64,000 nucleotides of DNA from Zygnema cylindricum (lineage: Eukaryota > Streptophyta > Zygnematophyceae > Zygnematales > Zygnemataceae): positions 51,001-115,000 of the forward strand of contig JBBHKE010001715.1 of the NCBI GenBank assembly GCA_037447655.1, given 5' to 3'. The notes beneath the pieces are model-generated. The model searched no databases. It was given only the letters and a program-made list of their open reading frames with translations, and was not told the DNA's origin. The position numbers and the translations under genes were made by a program. Of the stretch, positions 1-11,819 are shown in pieces. Every line of letters starts with the position of its first letter. Position 1 is the stretch's first letter.

Positions 1-1150
1 TTCCACTCTATTTCTGATGTAGGAAGCACAATGAAAAGCTTCCCCCCAAAATTTTGGATCCACACCTTTATTTGCCATCAAAGATCGAGCACATTCAGTC
101 AAAGTCCGATTAAGTCTCTCGGCAACACCATTTTTTTTCGGTGTGTACGGAACAGTAAATTCACGATAGATGCCAGTTTCTTTCAAAAAATCAGCAAAGG
201 CATGAGATACATACTCTCCACCATTATCCATCCGCAAAACAAGCATAGATTTGCCGTGAAGTTTCTCCGCCCAGATTTTGTAGTCTTTAAAGTGAATGAA
301 GACTTCTCTCTTCTCCTTCATGAAGTATACGCGACTGTACCGGGTGTAATCGTCTGTAAAGGTGAGAAAGAAGCGGCTGCCACCAAGAGAGGGAACTTTA
401 AAAGGGCCGAAAACATGTGAGTGAATAACACGAAGAATATCTGTGGCTCGGTGATCAGAAACTTGTGATAGGGGAAGCTTGTGAAGCTTTCCAAGAGCAC
501 AACCGTCACACACATGAGACTCTTGTTGACCAAGCTTGACTCCCTCTATCATATCATGCTTTATCATCTTAGTAAGTCTCTCATGATGCACATGACCAAG
601 CCTTTTATGCCACAAAACATTATCACATAGGACACTAGAGTACGCAAAATCTATTTTATTAGCCAGGTCCATGCGGTACAAAACATTTCGGCCTCTAGTT
701 CCTACTAGAACTACTCTTCCATTCTTGCTCACTATTTTCTTGCCATTTTTACGGAGAACCTCAAAGCCTTTGCTTTCAGCTACAGACGTAGAAAACATAT
801 TTTTCTTGAACTTTGGAACATACAAGACACCATACAAAGTTCTCTTAACAACCTTTCCATCTATAACACAATCTAGATCTATGTTTCCTTTGGCATTTGA
901 TTTAACGGCATAGCCACAAGCATAAAAGATCTGACATAAAGGAAAAGAAGACATCTCTTTAAACCAAGACATGTTCCACCACATGGGTGAAGAGCTACCG
1001 GAATCCATTATCCATCCGAGGTCGTTTTCTCCTTCCATCATGTCGAGTTTGGCAAGAGCAAAAAACTCTTTGTCATCAGTTTTTGGAAAATTGATCACAT
1101 CAGGTGTCGTTTCCTCGGTCGTTTTTTTCTTCAATTCCGTATCCTCCGCT
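1..1150 (-). pseudogene. pol: Copia A (left copy) protease-integrase, cut by window edge
   Basis: Minus-strand Ty1/copia pol. Reading leftward, a protease motif WIMDSGSSS lies near 1010, followed by the pre-integrase HHCC region (LWHKRLGHVHHERL ... CDGCALGK, about 630-480) and the integrase core. The second catalytic acid is kept in MDNGGEY and the Glu in GVAERLNRTL. The first Asp position reads His in this copy, and the Cys of the usual HMCWN after the protease site reads Trp, so both enzymes look damaged. The frame is otherwise nearly open. The element runs off the left edge, so reverse transcriptase is not visible. It shares the LTR at 1940-2780 with the remnant on its other side. Plus-strand reading frames here are antisense shadows. 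Confidence 0.85.
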
Positions 1151-1939
1151 GAAAATGCAACAGTTTTATTAGGAGGTTTTTTGGAAAAGGGAGGTTTGCG
1201 GTGTCTCCATCCTTTCCGAAAGGTACATGTTTCAAGATCTTTTATATACAAAGGACAAGCTCTAAAGGAGTGACCATCAGTATAGCAATAAACACATTTC
1301 TCAAAGTGAGGATTAAACTGATTCCCTTGATATCTACTTTCCCTCTTAAAGTGAGCCGTAAATGATACAGGTGGTTTTCCAAATCCTAAAACTGTCTGAG
1401 TAGCCTCTTCTGCCAAGATAAACTCTATGGCTGTTTGCAAATTCCAAAGTGGTTTGGACAATTTTTTCATTTCATTTGAGGCTCCTTTTTATTCATTAGG
1501 AAGCCCTTTTAGGAGAATCATGGCCTGATGATAAGGGGAGAAAGTCCCCCCAGAACATGCATTTTCTGATAGTAACATTCAAAACCGATTAGTGTATTCC
1601 ACCATGCTACCACCTGTGTACTTATACTCATAGATCTGACCAGCAGTTATAATCTTATGCTGGTCACTAGCTTTAACATAAGAAGATTTCAATGCATCCC
1701 ACAATTCTGATGCCTTTATAACATTAATATATGTCATATGCAATTCTTTTGATATCATAAGCTTTACTAAATGCAAAGCCTGGTAATTTTTTTGATCAAA
1801 GGTGGCATGAGATTCTACTAGTGATCCATTTAACACATCAATAAGTTTCACTTGCTTGAAGTAAGACTTAACTAAATCTGCCCAATACAGATATTAACGT
1901 CTATCCAAGACCGGAATTTGTGAAGGCGAGCCCGTGACC
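1151..1939 (-). pseudogene. gag: Copia A (left copy) gag
   Basis: Nucleocapsid-capsid polyprotein that packages the element RNA. The minus strand shows a UBN2-type gag (motif YWADLVKSYFKQ near 1880, then LHLVKLM, WDALKSSY and YTGGSMVEYTNRF) and a CCHC zinc knuckle CVYCYTDGHSFRAC near 1290. In-frame stops near 1890, 1580 and 1490 disable it. The N-terminus (MPAVVSEQQVTG) is encoded in the adjoining LTR and read through the primer-binding site at about 1926-1939, as in the other copia families here. Copy at 7588-8392 is a close paralogue. Confidence 0.85.
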
Positions 1940-2780
1940 TGTTGTTCAGAGACAACTGCTGGCATATAAGATGAAGAAGATGCAGCAGTAGTTATCGTAG
2001 AACAAATCAAGAGAGGAAGCTTCCACAAATACTGATGGCTGAACAACAACTTTGATAGACTGTCACGTAAAGTAAAATGCTCCAATTGTTCTGAAAATTA
2101 CCACAGTGTAGACAACATACAAAAAAACAAATATATCGAATTTCAATCAATTCCGCTCACAGATTTGTGAGATATGCAGAAATGAAATTACATGAAACTG
2201 AGTGTACAAGTTTCATATCATGTGTTCCTAAATAATCAAATTCACTAAGTCCCACTTCTATATACCGAAACTACTCTAAGGTGTACAGAGGCATTGCAGC
2301 CGTACATATATTATTGTAACACGACAAATACTGTGAGTATACCTGTGTATTGAAGGTATGTCACAAACCACATTCTCAACACTAAACAACTAATTCACTA
2401 CAGAAAAAGTTCTATTCTGCCAAATATTAATACCGAAGTTCAGACAACGGAAAGTGATAGTAATCAAGTCACTCCTCGTCAGTATTTGTTGGCGGTGGCT
2501 GTCAGCCGTCCGATTAGAGGATTTGGCACCGTAGAACTGACTTTACGAAGTCCCGTGGTCCTATTCAGTTTACGTTCGTCCACGGAGGACATACTCACGC
2601 ATTCTCTCAAGTGACGACGCGTGTCCCAAGCGGGAATGAACCGTGAACTCCCAACTTCACTGTCACACTAATTTTGGTAAGTAGTGAACCAAACTCAACC
2701 AAAAATAGCTTAAGTCATGAATAACTCTCTCTCCCTCACAGCTGAGGCATAGAGAGGACTAAAGATTTCTAAAAACAACA
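1940..2780 (-). repeat. Copia A LTR (complete, 841 bp)
   Basis: Bounded by TGTTGTTCAG on the left and AAAACAACA on the right. The left side abuts the PBS-like GTCACGGGC (minus strand) and the right side abuts the polypurine tract CTCCCCTAAAG (plus-strand view). It therefore acts as 5' LTR of the left copy and 3' LTR of the remnant to its right, that is, one LTR between two internal regions. Confidence 0.85.
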
Positions 2781-3600
2781 CTCCCCTAAAGCTTTAGACT
2801 TTGCTAGTCACTCAATCCACATGCCTCTCTACAAAACTTCAATTTGGGAGCAGGTGAGGGTTTCGTCCTCATATCAGCCACCATTTGCTCATCTGGTAAA
2901 TAACTCAACTTCAAGACTTTTCCCATCACCTTTTCTCTTACAAAATGTAGCTTAATATCAATATGCTTACTCTTAAAGTGATGATTGGGATTAGATGCAA
3001 TAGCGATTGCTGCCTGATTATCACACCACACTATTTGTGGTCCACATTGCATAAAGAGAAGCTCTTAGAGAAGAGACTTTACCCAAAGTAACTCATTAAC
3101 TGCCGAGCTGGGAGCCATGTAATCAGCCTCCATGGTAGAGTGGACTGTTACCTTTTGAAGTTTGCAGCTCCTGCAGCAAGTTCCACTTCCGATCTTCAAA
3201 ATGTATCCGGTGAAGGATCGTCGGCTAGGCATATCTCTGTAGCCCGCATCCCTCCATGTATGAATTTTGACTTCCTCTCCACCGAGAGAGAGTGTAAGAT
3301 TTCGAGTTCCTGCAAGATAACGAAGAACTCTCTTTGTTGCCTCATAGTCTTTCTTCGTTAGATTTTACAGGCTTCGGCTTAAGGCTCACAACCGCTGCTA
3401 CGATGTCAGGACGAGTAGAGTTCATGAAATAAATGAGGCTTCCGACAATATGTCTGTAAGGATTGGAGGACATAGAATCTGCCTCCCTTGAATCTAAAAA
3501 ATCATCAACCAAAATACCACCATCCGTTTCCGTGCCCTCCAATTTTTGCTTTAATTCCATAGGAGTGGCACTCCCCTTGGCTTCTGACATGCCAAACTTT
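2781..3600 (-). pseudogene. pol: Copia A remnant: RT C-terminus and RNase H
   Basis: Minus-strand fragments of the reverse transcriptase connection (KFGMSEAKGSATPMELKQ near 3590, GSLIYFMNSTRPD) and RNase H end (WCDNQAAIAIASNPNHHFKS, ending CREACGLSD at 2804). The reading frame is broken near 3340 and 3060. At 3600 the RT sequence switches abruptly into the middle of an LTR, so everything upstream (RT catalytic part, integrase, gag) is deleted. It is nearly identical to 4261-5063. Confidence 0.85.
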
Positions 3601-4237
3601 TCAATCAATTCCGCTTATAGATTTGTGAAATATGCAGAAATGAAATTACATAAAACTGAGTGTATAGTTTTCATATCATTTGTTCCTAAATAATCAAATT
3701 CACTAAGTCTTACTTCTATACACCTAAACTACACTAAGCTGTACGGAGGCATTCCAGCCGTACATCTAACATTCTAACACAATAAATACTGTGAGTATAC
3801 CTGTGTACTGAAGGTATGTCATAAACCACATTCTCAACACTTAACAACTAATTCATTGCAGACAAAGTTCTATTCTACCAAATATTTACACCGAAGTTTA
3901 GCGATGTAAAGTGATAGTGATCTAGTCACGCCTCGTCAGTATTTGTTGGCGGCGGCTGTCAGCCGTCCGGTTAGAGAATTTGGCACCGTAGAACAGACTT
4001 CACGAAGTCCCTTGGTACTGCCCAATTTCCGTACGTCGACGGAGGACATACTCACGCATTCTCTCAAGTGACGACGCGTGTCCCAAGTGGAAATGAACCA
4101 TGAACTCCCAACTTGAATGTCACACTAATTTTGGTAAGTAGTGAACCAAACTCAACCAAAAATAGCTTAAGTCATGAACAACTCTCTCTCCCTCACAGTT
4201 GAGGCATAGAGAGGACTAAAGCTTTCTAAAAACAACA
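3601..4237 (-). repeat. Copia A LTR, left part deleted
   Basis: Matches positions about 2146-2780 of the complete LTR but lacks the first ~205 bp, which were lost at the junction with RT sequence at 3600. The right end AAACAACA at 4237 abuts the polypurine tract of the next copy. It is the 3' LTR of the element whose internal part is 4238-8392. Confidence 0.8.
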
Positions 4238-4260
4238 CTCACCTAAAGCTTTAGACTCTG

Positions 4261-5063
4261 CTAGTCACTCAGTCCACATGCCTCTCTACAGAACTTCAAT
4301 TTGGGAGCAGGTGAGGGTTTCGTTATCATATCAGCCACCATTTGCTCATCCGGTAAATAACTTAACTTCAAGACTTTTCCCATCACCATTTCTCTTACAT
4401 AATGTAGCATGATATCAATGTGCTTACTCTTAAAGTGATGATTCGTATTAGATGCAATAGCGATTGCTCCCTGATTATCACACCACACTATCTCTGGTCC
4501 ACATTGTATAAAGAGAAGCTCCGGAGAAGAGACTTTACCCAAAGCAACTCCTTAAGTGCTGAGCTGGCAGCCATGTACTCAACCTCCATGGTAGAGTGGG
4601 CTGTTACCTTTTGAAGTTTGCTATTCCAGCACTAAGTTCCACTTCCGATCTTCAACATGTATCCGGTGGTGGATCGTCGGCTAGGCATATCTCCGTAGCC
4701 CGCATCGCTCCATGTATGAATTTTGACTTCCTCTCCACCGAGAGAGAGTGTAAGATTTCGAGTTCCTGCAAGATAACGAAGAACTCTCTTTGTTGCCTCA
4801 TGTTCTTTCTTCGTTAGATTTTACAGGCTTCGGCTTAAGGCTCCAACCGCTGCTACGATGTCAGGACGAGTAGAGTTCATGAAATAAATGAGGCTTCCGA
4901 CAATATGCCTGTAAGGATTGGAGGACATAGAATCTGCCTCCCTTGAATCTAAAAAATCATCAACCAAAATACCACCATCCGTTTCCGTGCCCTCCAATTT
5001 CTGCTTGAATTCCATAGGAGTGGCACTCCCCTTGGCTTCTGACATGCCAAACTTGTCTAACAT
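4261..5063 (-). pseudogene. pol: Copia A RT C-terminus and RNase H
   Basis: RNase H removes the RNA strand after cDNA synthesis. The minus strand shows KFGMSEAKGSATPMEFKQ (about 5050), GSLIYFMNSTRPDIVAAVGALSRSL, then after frameshifts the terminal RNase H block WCDNQGAIAIASN ending CREACGLSD at 4261. The middle (about 4540-4820) is out of frame. It is followed by a polypurine tract and LTR on its left, the normal order for the 3' end of a copia element. Confidence 0.85.
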
Positions 5064-5186
5064 GTTCTTGATTGCTTCTTTTTGAGTTAAATAAATATTT
5101 TTTTGTTTCTTGTCTCTTTCTACTTGAATTCCTTAAATATACTTAGCCTCACCCAAGTCTTTCATTTCAAACCGGGAATTTAGAGC

Positions 5187-5753
5187 TCATTTTATTTTAT
5201 TAATCTCATTGATGGATTTGCTGATCAATAGCAAATCATCTACATACATTGCCACATAAATCACTCCATCATCACCTTGCATTACATAGACTGAGTGATC
5301 TGAGTTGATCCTGGTAAAGCCAAGGTTGGTTAAAAACGCATCTAATTTGAGGTTCCATTGTCTCGGAGCTTGTTTCAGACCATATAGGGACTTTAACAGT
5401 TTAGAGACCATATTTTCTTTCCCTTTTTCTGCATACATCTCTAACTGTTTCATATAAATTACTTCCTCCAAATCACCATGCAAGAAAGCCGTCTTAAAAT
5501 CCATCTGATGCAATTCCATATCCTCTATTGCAGCAAGAGATAGCAAAACTCTAACTGTAGGAAAGCGAACCACAAGAGAGAAGGTCTCTTCATAATCAAT
5601 TCCCTCATTTTGGCTAAATCCCTTAGCCATCAATCTAGTTTTATATCTCTTAGTTGTCATATCTGGATTTATTTTTAATTTGAAGACCCACTTACAACCG
5701 ATAGCTTTCCGCTTCGGTGGGAGCTCTAGAAGTTCCCAAGTTTGGGCTTCCAT
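5187..5753 (-). pseudogene. pol: Copia A reverse transcriptase core
   Basis: RVT_2-type reverse transcriptase. One open segment of 188 codons carries [59 protein letters not shown] and the catalytic YVDDLLLIS near the end, so both metal-binding Asp of the YxDD box are present. It is separated by stops from the connection domain (4821-5063) and from the linker to integrase (5754-6400). Antisense reading frames on the plus strand are shadows. Confidence 0.9.
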
Positions 5754-6400
5754 AAATGATTTTATCTTTTCATTTGCAACTGAGATCCAATGATTTTTTT
5801 TACGAACAAAAAAAGCTTCATGAATAGTAAGAGTCTCCCTTGTGCTTGCAGAAAAAACACTCTCAACTCGGTCGCCTCGAAGGCGGCTGCTTTGCCTTCT
5901 TCCCTTGGAAAATCTGACGCGCGAACTGTTGGTTCCCTAGATTGCCGTACAGGGCTTGTATTGGGAGGAGCATCAACAAAAAAAGGGCGTGTATTGGGAG
6001 GAGCATCAACAAAAAGAGGGCGTGTATTGGGAGAAGCATCAACAGAAAGAGCAGCTCTAGAATGAGTATTAGACAGCCTAGAGGCTTTTGGGGAGAGGTA
6101 GAAGAAGTAGAATAGGTTGGAGTAAAAGGTACCTGCTCAAGAATGATATACTTTTGTATTTTCTCATTCCTTTCAGATACATTCATGCTTAAAACGTCAA
6201 CAGATTGACTTTCATCTATAATCGGAATATTTTTGGCTTTTACAAGGCATCCTCTCTGAGAATTATACACTCTATAACCTGAAGATTCATCATCATAGCC
6301 TAAAAAAACACTAGGTACAGATTTTGGACCTAGCTTCCAATTGGGAAGATTATCCAAGATAAAACATTTGCTACCCAAAAACTCTAAAATGACCGACATT
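5754..6400 (-). pseudogene. pol: Copia A integrase-RT linker with 11-codon repeats
   Basis: C-terminal integrase extension and low-complexity linker. It shows SKCFILDNLPNWKLGPKSVPSVFLGYDDESSGYRVYN (in pieces) near 6380-6260, then a variable region with a 33-bp repeat, then SDFPREEGKAA. The repeat reads as hydrophobic in one frame (LFLLMLLPIHA) and hydrophilic in another (DAPPNTRPLFV). The second fits the linker better because it joins the SDFP motif shared with other copia elements in this window. Confidence 0.7.
5953..6053 (-). repeat. 33-bp minisatellite, three copies
   Basis: Three head-to-tail copies of a 33-bp unit containing GTATTGGGAGGAGCATCAAC, with few differences. It sits in the integrase-RT linker of copia A and keeps the reading frame (11 codons per unit). 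Confidence 0.85.
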
Positions 6401-7587
6401 TGACTTTTCGCCTGTCCACACTTCATAAGGTGTCTTACCCTTAACAACTCCGGTTTCCACTCTATTTCTGATGTAGGAAGCACAATGAAAAGCTTCCCCC
6501 CAAAACTTTGGATCCATACTTTTATCTGCCATCAAAGATCGAGCACATTTAGTCAAAGTCCGATTAAGTCTCTCAGCAACACCATTTTGTTTCGGTGTGT
6601 ACGGAGTAGTAAATTCACGAGAGATGCCATTTTGTTTCAAAAAATCAGCAAAGGCATGAGATACATACTCTCCACCATTCTCCGGCCGCAAAGCAAGCAT
6701 AGATTTGCCGTGAAGTTTCTCCGCCCAGATTTTGTAGTCTTTAAAGTGAGTGAAGACTTCTCTCTTCTCCTTCATGAAATATACGCGACTGTACCGGGAG
6801 TAATTGTCTATAAAGGTGAGAAAGAAGCGGTTGCCACCAAGAGAAGAAACTTTAGAATGGTCGAAAATATCTGAGGGGATAATACCAAGAACATTTGTAT
6901 CTCGGTGATCAGAAACTTGTGATAGGGGAAGCTTGTGAAGCTTTCCATGAGCACAACCATCACACACATGAGACTCTTGTTGACCAAGCTTGACTCCCTC
7001 TATCATATCATGTTTTATCATCTTAGTAAGTCTCTCATGATGTACATGACGAAACCTTTTATGCCACAAAATATTATCACATAGGACACTAGAGTACGCA
7101 AAATCTATTTTATTAGCCAGGTCCATGCGGTACAAAACATTTCGGCCTCTAGTTTCTACTAGAGCTAATCTTCCATTCTTGCTCACTATTTTCTTGCCAT
7201 TTTTATAGAGAACCTCAAAGCCTTTGCTTTCAGCTACAGACGTAGAAAACATATTTTTCTTGAACTTTGGAACATACAAGACATCATACAAAGTTCTCTT
7301 AACAACCTTTCCATCTATATCACAATCTAGATCTATGTTTCCTTTGGCATTTGATTCAACAGCATAGCCACAAGCATAAAAGATCTGACATAAAGGAAAA
7401 GAAGACATCTCTTTAAACCAAGACTTATTCCAGCACATGTGTGAATAGCTGCACGATCCATTATCCATTCGAGGTCCTTTTCTCCTTCCATCATGTCGAG
7501 TTTGGCAAGAGCAAAGAACTCTTTGTCATCAGTTTTTGGAAAACTGATCTCATCAGGTGTCGTTTCCTCGGTCGTTTTCTTCTTCAA
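6371..7587 (-). pseudogene. pol: Copia A protease-integrase
   Basis: A 365-codon frame (7468-6371) holds the pre-integrase and integrase: HHCC zinc region (LWHKRFRHVHHERL...CDGCAHGK), FIDNYSRYSRV, then PENGGEY, where the second catalytic Asp has become Glu, and the final Glu in GVAERLNRTLT. The protease site is split by a frameshift near 7455: one frame reads WIMDR, the next MDNGS, and neither retains DSG. The first integrase Asp lies in a region reading PSDIFDHSK. It is enzymatically inactive but clearly the same family as the left copy. Confidence 0.88.
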
Positions 7588-8392
7588 CTCTATATCCTCT
7601 GCTGAAAATGCAACAATTTTATTCGGAGGTTTTTGGGAAAAAGGAGGTCTGCGGTGTCACCATCCTTTTCGAAAGGTACAAAAGACAAGCTCTTTTATAT
7701 ACAAAGGACAAGCTCTAAAGGAGTGACCATCAGTATAGCAATAAACACATTTCTCAAACTGAGGATTAAACTGATTCCCTTGATATCTACTTTCCCTCTT
7801 AAAGTGAGCCGTAAATGCTACAGGTGGTTTTCTAAATCCTAAAGCTGTGTGATTAGCCTCTTCTACCAAGATAAACTCTATAGCTGTTTGCAAATTCCGA
7901 AGAGGTTTAGACAATTTTTTCATTTCATCTGAGGCTCCTTTATATTCATTAGGAAGCCCTTTTAGGAGAATCATGGCCTGATGATAAGGGGAGAAAGTCC
8001 CTCTAGAACATGTATTTTCTGACAGTAACATTCGAAAACGATTAGTGTATTCTATCATGCTACCACCTGTGTACTTATCCTCATAGATCTCACCAGCAGT
8101 TATAATCTCATGCTGGTCACTAGCTTTAACATAAGAAGATTTCAATGCATCCCACAATTTTGATGCCTTTGTAACATTAATATATGGCATATGCAATTCA
8201 TTTAATATCATAAGCTTTACTAAATGCAAAGCCTGGTCATCTTTTTGATCAAAGGTGGCATAAGATTCAGCCAGTGATCCATTTAACACATCAATAAGTT
8301 TCATTTGCTTGAAGTAAGACTTAACCAAATCTACCCAATACAGATATTAACGTCAATCAAAGACTGGAATTCGTGAAGGCGAGCCCGTGACC
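7588..8392 (-). pseudogene. gag: Copia A gag
   Basis: A 223-codon frame (8328-7657) starts MVKSYFKQMKLIDVLNG and carries capsid motifs LWDALKSSY and YTGGSMIEYTNRFRMLL and one complete CCHC knuckle CVYCYTDGHSFRAC near 7735. The true start probably lay in the LTR (reading MPA...SEQQ before the primer-binding site at about 8379-8392), but stops near 8350 and 8420 break the link. The gag is better preserved than in the left copy. Confidence 0.88.
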
Positions 8393-8902
8393 TATTGTTC
8401 TGAGACAACTGCTGGCATTTAAGATGAAGAAGATGCAGCAGTAGTCATCGTAGAACAAATCAAGAGAGGAAGCTTCCACAAATACCGATGGCTGAACAAC
8501 AACTTTGACATACTATAACGTTCATTAAAATGCTCCAATCGTTCTGAAAGATTATCACAGTTTAGACAACATACAAAGAAACATACACACAAAATTTCAA
8601 TCAATTCAGCTCACAGATTTGTGAGATATGCAGAAATGAAATTACATAAAAGTTGAGTGTACAGGTTTCATATCATTTGTTCCTAAATAATCAAATTCAC
8701 TAAGTCCTACTTCTATACACCGAAACTACACTAAGTTGTACGGAGGCATTCCAGCCGTACATCTAACAATCTAACACAATAAATACTGTGAGTATACCTG
8801 TGTACTAAAAGTATGTCATAAACCACTTTCTTAACACTAAACAACTAATTCACTACAGACAAAGTTCTATTCTACCAAATATTTACACCAAAGTTCAGAC
8901 AA
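8393..8902 (-). repeat. Copia A 5' LTR, left part
   Basis: Begins TATTGTTCTG (TG mutated to TA) next to the PBS-like site and matches the LTR at 1940-2780 until 8902, where gypsy element 1 interrupts it. It continues at 15556; the two parts sum to about 842 bp, the length of the complete LTR. Confidence 0.9.
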
Positions 8903-9680
8903 TGTCATGCCGCATTGTGTCGGGACATGTATTTTGTTTATTTGTAAGAATATTACTGGTTGAGGCTACACTAATTCTGGTTGTGTTAAAATCATGCTTG
9001 AATACAGGATTTATTGTGTACTTACTTCGAAGAGACGCAAGGAATTCAGTGATACATATTTTCGTGCGCGATTTGAAGGTGCACGATTCGAATGGCGTAC
9101 GCGGATATCCTTTGGAGGTCGTACGATACAAGATGAACGAACCTCCATGATATTACATTTGTACTTTTATTTTCGCCTGTACTTTCACTTAAGTTGGAAT
9201 TTCACGATGTACGAATCGCGTGTACGCGGAGCGTTTGTTGGCGCTTCGATTTTTGGGTCACATTGAAGTCGTGAACCCATGTAGGTTCACGCATACATGT
9301 AGTTAGGAAGGGTTTTAATCCGCGGATTGTGAATTTTGTAACGTAGGCATATGGTCCTGGTCGCTTATTGGCCAGAACCCAAACTTGTCACAAATTGTAC
9401 AGTGAAATACTCTCACATGATTGGCTAGTTAGCAAATGTCAGAAAGTAGTACTTTGGTTATTTCGTTAGTACTTAGACGATTGCGTTAGGTTTGTATTCT
9501 CATAGTTTGAGAGTACAGGAATTGGTCGAATAGGATTTAGATTTTTCTGTCTTTTTCCCATGTCTTTTTCCTTAGTCAAATTATCAGTTTTTTCCCTACA
9601 AGGCTTTTTCTACCTTAGTTTTTTTCAGCGCTTAGCTTTTCTCTTTTCTTATTATACTTTCATTGTAAGACCTACAAGTT
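8903..9680 (+). repeat. Gypsy 1 terminal repeat segment A1
   Basis: Nearly the same as 14563-15364 (A2), differing by substitutions and small indels around 9045 and 9210. After 9680 it runs on into the leader, whereas A2 runs into B2. By position it corresponds to the transcribed start (R-U5-like) of the element. Confidence 0.85.
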
Positions 9681-11340
9681 AATTCACTCGGTTTCGGCCG
9701 GAGTCCGCACGGTTTCCCTTCAACAACCTCTTTTAGTGTGGATTCTGCTTGCTTTCTCAGACTGTTTTCTAAACCTTTGTGGATGCCTTTGGTGAATTAG
9801 TGTTTGACTTTTCTTGTCTGATTTTCGTTGCCTTGGTTGGAGTTTGCTGGTGGTTTGTTATAATCTGGTTATCTCGGATTCTCTACCATTTTCCATTGCT
9901 TGCTTCCCGTTATCATTTTCTACAATTGGTTATTAGTGTGTCAAAATCTGGTTTTCTCGGATTTCGTGCAGATTTTTAACGTTGTTTTCAAGTATTTTCT
10001 TGTTGCTATTTTTACTCGTTTGTTAGAATTCGGTAATCGCGAATTCTTTACGTATTTTCAGTGCTTGTTTTCTTGTTGTAATTTTCTGCAATCATCGTGC
10101 CAAGATCCGGTTATCTCGGATTCACTGCAGATTTTTATTGTTGTTTTCTTGCATTTTTCTGGTTTTGTTTTCTTTATTTAAAATCCTAGACCTAACTCCT
10201 GTAACGAATACGCCCAGACCGTGGAGCCTAGTGGCTACCCATCGGCTTAGTATTCCTGTACTCTCAAACTATCATTCTCCTTTCTCTTGTTTTGTGTTTG
10301 GAAAAATCAAAAAAATTGTAATATTTCATTTTTAGTTTTTGTTGAAAAGAAAAAAAATATTATCTTTCATTTTCAGTTTTTGTTCTTGGTTTGTCTTTTC
10401 CATTTCCAATCCAATTTACCTTTTATTTTCAGTTTTCATTCTCAGTTTGGCGTGAGAAATTTAAAAAGAAAAATATATAAATACATTATTTACCATATAA
10501 AATCCATTTCTTTCCATTTCTAAATTTTCTTGCACGTATTTTTAATATGGTTTTTTCCTTCTAATCCGGTTTTATCTTTCCATCGGTTTTAATCCTACCT
10601 CTTCTCCACTTGTAGTTTCTTTTTCAGTTTTTACTTTGAAAGAAAAATTATAAAAATTGATATATATCTAAAATTTGTACCTTGAAAAGACTTTTGTTTG
10701 TTTTTTTTTCAATTCAGTTTTTTGGTGTTTTCCCTCTATCTTATTTCTGTTGCCCACCTTGCTTGCACTCTATTTTAGGTTTTTTAGGTCTAAATTTGTG
10801 ACAGATTTTAGGGTTTAGTTGCAGATTTTAGGGTTAGTCTGCCGAATTCGGGTTTGGGATGCCGCTAACCTGATTCTAACTTGCTTTGTGACTTATAATA
10901 TCTTTTCCGATACTTTTAGTCTTCCTTTTCCGGTCCCACACCATACGGAGATACTCGTGGCTTCACATTTTGGATTCGCTTTCAGTTTTGGTTCGTAATT
11001 TGCATTGTTAAGCCGTGGTGTTTCACACGATTATTTGGAAATTGTGTGGAGGCCCACACTATCCTGAGGACATTTGGAGAAGACTTTTTTTGGAGGAAAC
11101 TTTGGGAGCGGATTGTGGAGCGGATTCACACTTTGGCGCTTTGCAAAGCCCCAGCTGCGACGACCAGCTGGTGCTCACCTTTGATAATCACCAGATTATT
11201 AAGTGTGTTCTGTAAGTATTACGATGCCATGTGGGCGCAGGAGCTTATTAAGATAGTTGGTTGACCGTTTAGAGGGTTCGTGCGTGGATTGGGTTTCGTT
11301 GGACCCAATTGTATTGAGCACTTGCATTTCCCAGCTTTCT
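9681..11340 (+). other. Gypsy 1 non-coding leader, T-rich
   Basis: No credible coding frame. Strongly T-rich with long pyrimidine tracts. A block near 10190-10255 (containing GCCTAGTGGCTACC) is shared with the end of the A2 repeat of gypsy element 3 (about 32120-32185) and with an inverted fragment at 43618-43841. It may therefore mark the true end of the long terminal repeat and the priming region. I could not identify a tRNA-matched PBS. Confidence 0.6.
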
Positions 11341-11348
11341 TTGTTTGT

Positions 11349-11596
11349 AATCTGGCCGTGAGTGGCCTTCCGTTTTTCGTGATTGCTTGGAGTGGATTTT
11401 ACAGCTTAGATCTGGCCGTTGGTGGCCTTGGATAGTTGTCTCTCTGTTTGTGTTGCTGTAGATCTGCACCTGTGGGTGTTTAGATAGCAATTTTTTTGCC
11501 TTTATAGATCCGGCCCTCCGGCCTTGCCCACTTGTTTACAGGGTAGAACGTTTCGGTAACACGGCTTTTTGGTAGATCTGGTCATCGTGGCCTTGA
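11349..11596 (+). promoter_or_regulatory. Array of five small hairpins in gypsy leader
   Basis: Five copies of a motif AGATCTG + 4-bp stem + 3-6 nt loop + stem + TTG-like tail, near 11350, 11408, 11460, 11506 and 11573. Stems read GGCC/GGCC (three copies), CACC/GGTG and GGTC/GGCC. Gypsy fragment 2 has three more (about 15902, 15945 and 16010) with ACCC/GGGT, GGTC/GGTC (wobble) and GACC/GGTC. The changes preserve pairing. It lies upstream of gag, where packaging or translation signals usually are. Confidence 0.55.
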
Positions 11597-11819
11597 TAGT
11601 GTCTTATTGGTTTGATTGTTGTGTGTGGCTTGGTTTCTCACTTGTTGCATTTTGTATAAATCGTGTTCATTATCTCGTCGTTGTTTCCCTCTTCGTTTTA
11701 TGCCCACCGATTAGAACAATTTTAATTTCAGTTCCGGGTCTACTCGTAGTGGTGTAGCTTTCCGCCCATCACCAGTAGACCAAATCGATCTAGCAAGTAT
11801 ATCTAATTTTCCTATAACT

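Noticed and set aside
31-420. 129-codon plus-strand frame (and its twin at 6485-6874)
   Set aside because: Exact antisense of copia A integrase; codon pattern and motifs are on the minus strand.
10796-10835. Telomere-like TTTAGGG repeats
   Set aside because: Only two isolated, imperfect copies in a T-rich leader.
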